Shown: positions 28,358-35,767 of the stretch, piece after piece
Numbering within the stretch: position 1 is the stretch's first letter
Layout: each line of letters begins with the position of its first letter
Assembly: GCA_050291465.1 (NCBI GenBank)
Contig: JBNKJV010000007.1
Coordinates: 1 to 64,000, forward strand
Length of the DNA: 64,000 bases
Reading direction: 5' to 3'
Origin: CBFDBF01 sp050291465
GTDB lineage: Bacteria; Pseudomonadota; Gammaproteobacteria; Chromatiales; Chromatiaceae
Program-made: the position numbers and the translations under genes
The notes under the pieces: model-generated
Database searches by the model: none
Seen by the model: only the letters and a program-made list of their open reading frames with translations
What the model was told of the DNA's origin: nothing

Positions 28358-29125
28358 TCAATAAAAACGCAGGTATTTCTGAATTGCCAAGTTAAATGAA
28401 GAGGGAAGAATAGAAAGAAACCATACGCCGATATTCAATGGAAAAGGAAATGACACCCTGGCGCGGTTCTTCTCTATACCTTTCTTAATGATAACCGCCG
28501 CCTTGTCTGCAGATATCAGAAACGGCTTTGAGACCGGATAGCTGTCGCTCATCGCGGATTTCACGAACCCCGGACAGATTACCGTTACACCGATACCACG
28601 CGGAGACAACAATCCCCGCAATGCCTCGCCATAGACCTTTACCGCCGCCTTGCTCCCCGAATAAGCCGGTGAAATCGGCATCCCTACATAGGCCGCCAGG
28701 GAACTCATCATTGCAATCTGTCCCCTGCCCCGAGACTGCATGCGGTCTATCAGGGGAAATACCGTTCCCAGCACGCCGTACAGATTGGTATCAATGACAG
28801 TACGGATATCATCCCAGCTTTCTGACTCTTTTTCCGGACCGATGGTACTGGTCACGCCCGCGTTGGCAATCACGAGATCAACAGGATATTCATCGTCAAA
28901 ATTCAGTAGCCAGGCGGATAGCGAATAGGAGTCGGTAACGTCAACTACGGCGAGAATCACATCGGCACCTGCTCGCGTACACTTATCCCGGGTTATTTGC
29001 AACTGGGTCTGATCTCTCCCAATCAATCCCAGAGTGACCCCGGGCCCGGAAAATACTTCAGCCAGAGCCGTGCCGATAGCCCCGCTGGCTCCGGTAATAA
29101 CTATATTGTTTCTTTTGACAGACAT
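28358..29125 (-). CDS. Short-chain dehydrogenase/reductase, RkpH/3-ketosphinganine reductase-like
   Basis: A 255-residue SDR with the NAD(P)-binding GASGAIG near residue 13, NAG (IANAGVTS) near 90, and catalytic Ser, Tyr and Lys in MMSSLAAY and YSGSKAA. A hydrophobic C-terminus (IGVWFLSILPSSFNLAIQ) may bind the membrane, as in 3-ketodihydrosphingosine reductases. Together with the alpha-oxoamine synthase at 34.4 kb it fits a step that reduces a 3-keto amino lipid; the Sinorhizobium rkp capsule locus has the same pairing (rkpG, rkpH). The substrate is inferred. It lies 110 bases after kpsC-N and 30 before the radical SAM gene. Confidence 0.88.
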   Translation of the reverse strand: MSVKRNNIVITGASGAIGTALAEVFSGPGVTLGLIGRDQTQLQITRDKCTRAGADVILAVVDVTDSYSLSAWLLNFDDEYPVDLVIANAGVTSTIGPEKESESWDDIRTVIDTNLYGVLGTVFPLIDRMQSRGRGQIAMMSSLAAYVGMPISPAYSGSKAAVKVYGEALRGLLSPRGIGVTVICPGFVKSAMSDSYPVSKPFLISADKAAVIIKKGIEKNRARVSFPFPLNIGVWFLSILPSSFNLAIQKYLRFY

Positions 29126-29235
29126 CGCTAGGGCTGCATTACCAGAAAGCTCGTGTTTAAAACGACAAAAATTACAATTAATCTGCGTGTTTTAGGCATC
29201 TACCCGCAATCACCTATCGATCGGTTGTCCGACCC

Positions 29236-30348
29236 TCAGTTTCCGGACGCTCGACCCCAATCCACCTTGCTTCTATTCCGATGCGCCGCTAAATGCTTCA
29301 GGACAGACTCCAACTCACAGGGCTCTCCTGTTTGGGGGTCGATATAGCGGCTATAGAGGAGACATGCCGCCGCAAATAGCTGCTCCACACTCCTCTCTTT
29401 CTTACGTGCCGAAGAAGGAATAAGATCTTCCGTCAAACCCCAGCCGGCATAAAAAGGCACCCCAAAACACCGAACCGGCTTACCCAATAGAAGCGACTCA
29501 AATCCCATTTGGGAGGAAACAACGTAAACATAATCCACTTGCTGAATAAGCGATATGGAATTCACCTCCACGGTCAGAACACGAATCCGCTCATTGTATG
29601 CGGAATTCAGCAAATGCCCCTGCTTGCTCCCCGCCAATACGTCCGGATGGATCTTTACAATAATTTCCGCGTCGGGATGATGCAGTAACGCCTCATTCAA
29701 CATAAGCTCAAAGCGGTCGCCATCGGCCATCCCATGGCGAACCGAAAGGTCGCCCTTTGTCTGATCTACGATTAGAACACGAGGAGAGCCTATATCCCGT
29801 AGTTTAATATCCCGTGCGTTGTTGTATTTCGACAGCCTGTTATGAACAATATAATCGATGCAGTCCCGCGCTCGCTTGAGCAGTTCCGGATCATCCAACG
29901 GATCCCCGCCGGATTTCTCTACTACCTTTTTCAGACGTGCGAATGCCGGGAGATCAGGAAGCGCGCCAAAGTCCCCATTTAACATCCGCTCTAGGCGGGA
30001 CGGGCGTGTCGCATCATAGTATATGCCCAGATCATCAAGCACCAGAGATAACGGATTACTCCGTTTCACACCTAAAGCGATAGATCGATAGAAGCCATCC
30101 TCAACATGAATAAATGGAATGTTTCTTCTGCATGCGTTGTTTTTTAGTCGCAACGCTTCTTCCTTCAGTCCCCACCCCGCGCAAAAGCACCCTCTGGAGG
30201 GGAACAACGAAAATGGTGGTCGCCGGCGCACCTTGACCTGTCCCAGGAACTGGCCCAGGTAAGGCAATCTGTACATACCGGAAGATGATACAAAAACCTG
30301 GAATTCTTTATCTTCCAATATACTCATATGACTGTTCCGATCAGACAT
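29236..30348 (-). CDS. kpsC: KpsC N-terminal module as a separate protein (beta-Kdo transferase)
   Basis: A 370-residue protein that matches the first half of full-length KpsC (about 675 residues). Features are VEDGFYRSIALGV, SLVLDDLGIYYDATRPS, VDQTKGDLSV, KIHPDV, VVSSQMGFESLLLGKP, PFYAGWGLTED and the C-terminal RYIDPQTGE, which I recognise from the N-terminal module. KpsC modules transfer Kdo from CMP-Kdo to grow the poly-Kdo linker on the capsule lipid. The second module is a separate gene at 32.5-33.6 kb. The ATG at 30348 overlaps the kpsS stop by one base (TGATG), so translation is coupled; a TTG at 30351 is in frame but less likely. Confidence 0.9.
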   Translation of the reverse strand: MSDRNSHMSILEDKEFQVFVSSSGMYRLPYLGQFLGQVKVRRRPPFSLFPSRGCFCAGWGLKEEALRLKNNACRRNIPFIHVEDGFYRSIALGVKRSNPLSLVLDDLGIYYDATRPSRLERMLNGDFGALPDLPAFARLKKVVEKSGGDPLDDPELLKRARDCIDYIVHNRLSKYNNARDIKLRDIGSPRVLIVDQTKGDLSVRHGMADGDRFELMLNEALLHHPDAEIIVKIHPDVLAGSKQGHLLNSAYNERIRVLTVEVNSISLIQQVDYVYVVSSQMGFESLLLGKPVRCFGVPFYAGWGLTEDLIPSSARKKERSVEQLFAAACLLYSRYIDPQTGEPCELESVLKHLAAHRNRSKVDWGRASGN

Positions 30349-31583
30349 CAATCCCTGCCGGCGGGAAGAATATGGTTCACCAAATTTAAATGCAGTCGCC
30401 CCACCGCCTCCTCCACTGCCCTATCAAGACCTGGGCGATTATAGAAAACTCCGCGTATTTGTATTGTGGCGGCAACAGCATTGATAAAGGCCTCCAGCAA
30501 TTTCGCATCCGGCGGTCTGCAATCCGACCAGAATTCATCCAAGGTCCCCTGGAAGGTCAGTCCCGGAATGTCATAAACAGCCTGACCGAGCGCCACGAGC
30601 GGACCATTAAGCTGCAGAGCGCGCATTCCTGCTGTGCTGTTTATAGTAACCATACCCCTGGATGCCCGAATCATCCGGTCAAGATCCCCTCCGTCAAAAT
30701 AGTGCACACGATCAGCGACCCCTTTTTCCGTTGCAATACGGGGAACGATTTTACTCCAGTTTCGAAGCCCCGGGTCCCAGGGATGAACCTTAACCAACAG
30801 CCTCGCATTTTCTGGGGCGTGTCGGGCAAAAGATTCAATAACTTCATGGATAGAACCCTCAAGGTCTCCAAACGATGAATAGGCCCGGATCTGAAAATCG
30901 TTTTCCATCTGTAGTGGAAAAACATACAGCGGACTTCCACCAGCCTGCAGCTCGTGAAAACTTCTTGTGTATTCACGTTGCTTGAATTTGCTCTTTAGAA
31001 GGCGCCAGCCGGTACCAAGATAGACCAGGATCGGGTTGTCCCGCTGGTGGGTACGATATTTCGGATACAGCCAACGTAAAAAGTAGTTTGACAAATGGTA
31101 GGTCATATCCCACAGGACCATGGTCCAGAAGCTATCCTGGTAGCGTCTTCTCAGATCCGCCTTGGGTACACCCTCGGCCAGGGATATGATTTCCCTGGGG
31201 TTGCGCGGGAAACGGGACATACCGCTCATACCGTCTCTCTCCAGGGTGATCCAATCGGGACGCAGGTATCCGAAATCCGTCACCGTCACCTTGATACCGA
31301 GCTCCTTGGCGGCGGCGATCGCATGTTTATGATACTCCCGCTGCTCCCCCAGAAGCACCAAATCCGTGATCTTACGGTTTTCCAGAACCTCCCTGATAAA
31401 CACAGGCCACTCATCCAGGCTCCCGCGGTAATTGATTCTCTCCGGATAACGCCAAAACAACTGATCACCAATACAGAGATTGACACCAAGTACCGTATGT
31501 CCCTTTTCGGACAGAGCGCGGGCAACACGGGTAAAAAAAGGACTTATGGGCCCCTGCAGGAACAAAAAACTTCTCTCCGACAT
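30348..31583 (-). CDS. kpsS: Capsule linker beta-Kdo transferase KpsS
   Basis: KpsS adds the first beta-Kdo to the lipid acceptor of ABC-dependent (group 2 type) capsules. The 411-residue protein opens with FLFLQGPISPFFTRVARAL and VNLCIGDQLFW, the family signature, and has VFPLQMENDFQIRAYS near the middle, KVHPWDPG, and VTINSTAGMRAL near residue 320. The ATG at 31583 is chosen over an in-frame start at 31616 because it begins the conserved part, lies 5 bases after the LpxC-like stop and has GGAAGGG upstream. It sits between the LpxC-like gene and kpsC-N. Confidence 0.95.
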   Translation of the reverse strand: MSERSFLFLQGPISPFFTRVARALSEKGHTVLGVNLCIGDQLFWRYPERINYRGSLDEWPVFIREVLENRKITDLVLLGEQREYHKHAIAAAKELGIKVTVTDFGYLRPDWITLERDGMSGMSRFPRNPREIISLAEGVPKADLRRRYQDSFWTMVLWDMTYHLSNYFLRWLYPKYRTHQRDNPILVYLGTGWRLLKSKFKQREYTRSFHELQAGGSPLYVFPLQMENDFQIRAYSSFGDLEGSIHEVIESFARHAPENARLLVKVHPWDPGLRNWSKIVPRIATEKGVADRVHYFDGGDLDRMIRASRGMVTINSTAGMRALQLNGPLVALGQAVYDIPGLTFQGTLDEFWSDCRPPDAKLLEAFINAVAATIQIRGVFYNRPGLDRAVEEAVGRLHLNLVNHILPAGRD

Positions 31584-31588
31584 CAGGA

Positions 31589-32530
31589 CTACCCTTCCAC
31601 CTCTACCAGTCGCCAACTTTTCGGCTTATTCGCCAGTTCCTTGAGCAGCGAAAAATTTGCCTCGTGACTCGGACTTTGAAAGGTTAATTGCCCCAGGATC
31701 GGGGCCCCGAGAAGTGCCATATCACCGACCACATCCAACACGCGATGACACACAAACTCATCCTCCATCCGTTGCCCGCCAATAACACCATTCCCCCAGA
31801 TTGCCGCTGCACACCAGGGGCCCGCACCCCGCAAAATAGGCCGCCCCGTAAAAAGACCGTAGAGGATAGCCGGGACCGCCAGTTTGACGCGGCCGAAGGA
31901 ACGTGCCGCCGCAACCCGATTACGCAATAGATCAGGGGTCAGCTCTTCATCCAAAGTCCAGCGGCCGATATTCCTTAATGACATGGATATCTTTACGCCA
32001 TAGGCATGGCGTTCCGCGGGAGCGACCCTCAGGTGCCGTTCCTCCTTCTCCCACGCCACTGCAGAAAGGATCTCAATAAACCTCCGGGGCACACCCGAAT
32101 CCCGACGCCCAACCTTTTCGATGACCTCGATCCAGGGCAAGGCGCTGCCATCGAGAATGGGCAACTCCTCCCCTTCAATCTCCACCTCCACATCGTCAAT
32201 TCCACACGCGAGAAATGCAGCCAGCAGATGCTCTATGGTACGTACAATCATGCCGTTTTCCGCCTGCAGTGCGGTGCACATAGGCTGGCTGATCCGGTGT
32301 GCGATATCAGCCGGCACCGAAGCCAGATACTTTCCCTTTTTCACTCGATGAAACAGGACGCCGCTATTTGGCGGGGCCGGATTGATACGTACGATAGTTT
32401 GCCGACCGGTATGCAACCCACGACCTTTTACCAGCACTTGGCCGACAACCGTTCCACGCGTCGCCGTCCAGCCGGGGACGGGTGGAATCTGCGGCAGCGA
32501 TGCGCAACCTATATCCTTCGATTGATCCAT
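31589..32530 (-). CDS. Divergent LpxC-family zinc deacetylase in the capsule locus
   Basis: A 313-residue LpxC-fold protein, close to the length of LpxC. The N-terminal half has LVKGRGLHTGR, INPAPPNSGVLFHR and IEHLLAAF with the catalytic Glu100 and first zinc His101, then ILDGSALPW. The C-terminal half keeps EFVCHRVLDVVGD (zinc His262 and Asp266) and the SPSHEANF general-acid His289. So all metal and catalytic residues are present. The segment that in LpxC reads as the GGS-containing acyl-passage (residues ~215-250) is replaced by a different hydrophobic sequence, and the lysine after the zinc histidine is arginine. It probably deacylates an N-acyl amino lipid or sugar other than UDP-acyl-GlcNAc. 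The ATG at 32530 has GGGAG seven bases upstream; it overlaps kpsC-C by 22 bases. Confidence 0.88.
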   Translation of the reverse strand: MDQSKDIGCASLPQIPPVPGWTATRGTVVGQVLVKGRGLHTGRQTIVRINPAPPNSGVLFHRVKKGKYLASVPADIAHRISQPMCTALQAENGMIVRTIEHLLAAFLACGIDDVEVEIEGEELPILDGSALPWIEVIEKVGRRDSGVPRRFIEILSAVAWEKEERHLRVAPAERHAYGVKISMSLRNIGRWTLDEELTPDLLRNRVAAARSFGRVKLAVPAILYGLFTGRPILRGAGPWCAAAIWGNGVIGGQRMEDEFVCHRVLDVVGDMALLGAPILGQLTFQSPSHEANFSLLKELANKPKSWRLVEVEG

Positions 32531-33642
32531 CTGATCGCTCCCACAAGCCCAAGCGCCTTGGTAACCTCCCGGATCAAAAAATAGAGCCGGGAACGAGCCC
32601 GCATCCACAGAGGTAAAGAATGACTGCGGAGCCTGAGCAGAACCGTTTCCGGCCCGCAGAGCGCGCGCTCCAGCCAGTCGAAATAGGCGGGATATCTGAT
32701 CAGCACCCCGGCCACCAGTTCATCCAGCTGCAATTCCCGACCTCTGCGGGGAAATTCAACTCTATCGCTGGTTAATCCCCACCCCGCATAGAAAGGTCCG
32801 CCATATACATGTACCTGTTTACCCCGTAGCAGGGCCTCAAAGCCGGCTAACGAGGTCAGGGTATGTATCTCATCAACAATATCAAACAGCGCCGCGATCT
32901 CCATCCCTCCCACCTGCTGGTCCGCCAGGCCGGCGATATCATCGTGACTCACCCCCCCGGGTCGATTACCCCGCCATACGTCCGGGTGCGGTTTAAAGAG
33001 AATATAGGCATCCGGATTAGCTCTCCTTACGGCCCGCAACAACTCCAGGTTGGTGTAGATTCCACAACCACCGTGCCGCACGGAGGCATCCACCTCCACC
33101 TGCCCGGGCACCAGAATTGAACGCCGGTTTTTCGGTGGCGTCTCGAGATCAGGGGTCCGACCACCGACAGCATATTTGGTGACTGCGGAGCGGACGATGA
33201 GTTCACGCAGCGCCCGTGCTTGCTGCAGGAGTTCCGGGGAAAACGCCTCCGACCCAAGTATCTCTTCCAGATCACTCGGACGGTCCGGATCATAATAGAT
33301 ACCGTTACCATCCAGCACGATAGAAAAGGGCCAACTGAAATCGGAGCCCAACCCTACGGATCTGATAAATCCGTCCTCCATTCTTATCAGGGGCACGCCC
33401 CGATCTGCGCAAAGGGCAGACAAACCGTCATCTTCCTCGCTGGCCCAGACGATCACCTGACCGCCCCTTTCGGTGGCAAGAGATACAGCATCTTCCGCCC
33501 GCCGGACAAAAGTCGACCTACTCCCGAGCGCGGAAAGAAAAGTCCGGACAATAGGTTTTTTCCAAAGAGTAAACCCGACACAGATACTGACCGGCCGTCC
33601 AATCAACGATGCGTTTCTATCGGATGGATTATTCAGACTCAT
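32509..33642 (-). CDS. kpsC: KpsC C-terminal module as a separate protein (beta-Kdo transferase)
   Basis: A 377-residue protein equivalent to the second half of full-length KpsC: VGFTLWKKPIVRTFL, GGQVIVWASEEDD, RMEDGFIRSVGLGSDF, SIVLDGNGIYYDPDRPSDLE, VEVDASVRHG, FKPHPDV, TSLAGFEALLRGKQV and PFYAGWGLTSD. It should transfer Kdo within the linker in partnership with the N-terminal module encoded 2.2 kb downstream. In the operon order the C-module gene comes before the N-module gene, with the LpxC-like gene and kpsS between them. It overlaps the GNAT gene by 4 bases (ATGA). Confidence 0.9.
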   Translation of the reverse strand: MSLNNPSDRNASLIGRPVSICVGFTLWKKPIVRTFLSALGSRSTFVRRAEDAVSLATERGGQVIVWASEEDDGLSALCADRGVPLIRMEDGFIRSVGLGSDFSWPFSIVLDGNGIYYDPDRPSDLEEILGSEAFSPELLQQARALRELIVRSAVTKYAVGGRTPDLETPPKNRRSILVPGQVEVDASVRHGGCGIYTNLELLRAVRRANPDAYILFKPHPDVWRGNRPGGVSHDDIAGLADQQVGGMEIAALFDIVDEIHTLTSLAGFEALLRGKQVHVYGGPFYAGWGLTSDRVEFPRRGRELQLDELVAGVLIRYPAYFDWLERALCGPETVLLRLRSHSLPLWMRARSRLYFLIREVTKALGLVGAIRWINRRI

Positions 33643-34283
33643 TTCTCCGCCGTCGCCGCACCCGGATTACGCAACAGGGACCAGAGGCGCAGCTCTCCAG
33701 GCAAACGAATATCGGAATAGACATCGAATCCGTACCTGTCATAAAAACCCAGATTACTCTCCTCACCGGTCTCCAGATAAACCGGAAGATTATGATGGTC
33801 ACATTGATTCAACACCTCCTGCAGCAAGGCTCCGCCGTAACCCATACCCTGGAAATCCGGATCGACACCGATCACCTGAATATAGTAATGGGGAAGCGGT
33901 GGGTGTCTGCGTTCTATCAGGTTAAGACCGATTCCTCTGGATACCAGATTTTTCCAACTTGCGATTGAAGCATAGCGGGTAAGGAATTGCAGTTGCGTAT
34001 GCAGCCCCAACCGCCATGTGTCCGGCGGCAGCCCTATGACGGCGCCTTTGGCATCACTGGAAACAAAAATCTCTCCGTCAGGGTGAAGAAGATCCGTTAA
34101 AATCAGCCTGAACAACCGTTTCAGGGCCGATACACGCTGCCGGTCCTGGCGCACCAGCCAGTTGAAATGAGCATCCTGATCGAAGGCACGGGAAAACAGC
34201 TCAACAAGGCCGGAAAGATGAGGAGTGACGGCCGCCCCTTGCAGCTTCTTGGTGGATACAACGGAATATTGTTGTCGGTTCAC
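33639..34283 (-). CDS. GNAT-family N-acyltransferase
   Basis: A 214-residue acyltransferase of the GNAT superfamily. The acyl-CoA binding motif A is IGVDPDFQGMGYGGALLQEV near residue 145, followed by the LETGEESNLGFYDRYGF motif B. The N-terminal half (WLVRQDRQRVSALKRLF) is not diagnostic. GNAT enzymes acylate amines; in this setting the amino group of the lipid made by the oxoamine synthase, or an amino sugar, is a plausible target, but this is inference. It overlaps the start of kpsC-C by 4 bases and follows the oxoamine synthase gene after a 103-base gap. Confidence 0.85.
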   Translation of the reverse strand: MNRQQYSVVSTKKLQGAAVTPHLSGLVELFSRAFDQDAHFNWLVRQDRQRVSALKRLFRLILTDLLHPDGEIFVSSDAKGAVIGLPPDTWRLGLHTQLQFLTRYASIASWKNLVSRGIGLNLIERRHPPLPHYYIQVIGVDPDFQGMGYGGALLQEVLNQCDHHNLPVYLETGEESNLGFYDRYGFDVYSDIRLPGELRLWSLLRNPGAATAEK

Positions 34284-34386
34284 GCTAAATTAGGCTGGGT
34301 ATATTAGATCGGGGCTACGCTATTCCCTTGCCTGTGGTGTCGACAACGCGCTTCCCCCTGGCAGCCGCACCATACGGAACGACAGG

Positions 34387-35754
34387 TCAAATTCCAAGCA
34401 TCTTCCCCAACACGTCCACGGAATGGCGGATCTGTTCCTTGGTATGGTTACAACTCACGAAAAACCGTAAACGGGCCGTTCTCTCCTCCACCGCCGGATA
34501 GATAACGGGCTGTACGCTTATACCCTGCTCAAAGAGTGCGTTCACCACCTTCGTGGTCTTTACGGAACTTTTAATTATGGCGGGTATCACCGAAAATCCC
34601 GCGCTTGTCCCGGTATCGATACCCCTTTCCCTGGCAAGTTCCAACATCAGCTGCCCACGACGCTGCAAACGTTCCACCCGCTCCGGCTCCGCCAACATAA
34701 TCCGCAATGCCTCCAGAGCGGCGGCCGCAACCGGCGGCGACATACCCACGCTATAGAGAAATCCGGGAGCGGCGAACTTTAGATGTTCCACTAAGGCCTT
34801 TTCGCCTGCGATATATCCGCCACACCCCGCAAGCGCCTTGCTTAAAGTCCCCATCCATATATCCACATCCCTGCCCGGCACAGCGAAATGTTCGGCGATT
34901 CCGAATCCCCGCTTACCCAAAACCCCAAGGGCATGCGCCTCATCCACCATCAAAAAGGCCTGATGCCGACGCTTTATATCGATAAACCGGGGCAGCTCCG
35001 GATAGTCCCCATCCATGCTGTAGAGCCCTTCGATCACGATAAGAACCCGTTCATACTGTCTTCGGATATCCGACAAGATTCGATCCAGAGCCTGCCAATC
35101 GTTGTGTGGAAAGGAACGCCGATGGGCACCGGAAAGCTGAATTCCCTGCAATACGCTGTTATGAATAAGCGCATCATGTATTACCAGATCCTTCTCTCCG
35201 AAGAGGTAACCGATGGTGGTCACATTGGTGGCGTGGCCACTAACAAATGTCAGAGCATCCTCGACCCCGTACAGATCGGCCAGCTCCTGCTCCAGATCCC
35301 GCTGAATCACCCGTTCACCCGATACCGGACGACTGGCACTGACCGAGGTACCCCAACGATCGATCGCCTCCTTGGCCGCCCGGTTGACCCGCGGATGACC
35401 GCAAAGTCCCAGGTAGTTGTAACTGGAGAAATTAATGTACTGACGACCGTCAATTTGCGTGGTACTGCTCGCCACACCCTCATGCAGACGGAAGAAGGGA
35501 TTTTCAAGACCCAGGCGACGGGCCGCCATCTGGGGCACCAGCAGTTTTTCGTAGGCCGGGAAACGATCAAACCGGATAAACGCCTCTGCAACAGGTTTCC
35601 CATCCTTGGCGGACCCGCTCCCGGTATCACCGCCGGCGGCCAATTGCCGATCCCCGGTCTGATGGTCCTTGCGATCCCGAAATTTGCGGATCAACTCATC
35701 TTTCGCCTGGCCCGAGAGCCCGAACAGTCCGGTTGGTCCTTTCTCTTTGGTCAT
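34387..35754 (-). CDS. PLP-dependent alpha-oxoamine synthase (RkpG-like)
   Basis: A 455-residue enzyme of the family of 8-amino-7-oxononanoate synthase and serine palmitoyltransferase. The PLP-binding lysine is Lys306 in MGTLSKALAG, and DEAH (271-274) holds the PLP-contacting Asp and His. Such enzymes condense an acyl thioester with an amino acid, losing CO2. The first ~65 residues are an extra Gly/Asp/Ser-rich region that could contact the PKS carrier domain. It lies 13 bases after the PKS, which has no thioesterase, so it is the likely chain-releasing enzyme, as proposed for rkpA/rkpG in Sinorhizobium and wcbR/wcbT in Burkholderia. The amino acid used cannot be told from sequence. Confidence 0.92.
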   Translation of the reverse strand: MTKEKGPTGLFGLSGQAKDELIRKFRDRKDHQTGDRQLAAGGDTGSGSAKDGKPVAEAFIRFDRFPAYEKLLVPQMAARRLGLENPFFRLHEGVASSTTQIDGRQYINFSSYNYLGLCGHPRVNRAAKEAIDRWGTSVSASRPVSGERVIQRDLEQELADLYGVEDALTFVSGHATNVTTIGYLFGEKDLVIHDALIHNSVLQGIQLSGAHRRSFPHNDWQALDRILSDIRRQYERVLIVIEGLYSMDGDYPELPRFIDIKRRHQAFLMVDEAHALGVLGKRGFGIAEHFAVPGRDVDIWMGTLSKALAGCGGYIAGEKALVEHLKFAAPGFLYSVGMSPPVAAAALEALRIMLAEPERVERLQRRGQLMLELARERGIDTGTSAGFSVIPAIIKSSVKTTKVVNALFEQGISVQPVIYPAVEERTARLRFFVSCNHTKEQIRHSVDVLGKMLGI

Positions 35755-35767
35755 CGGTTAAGCCGCC

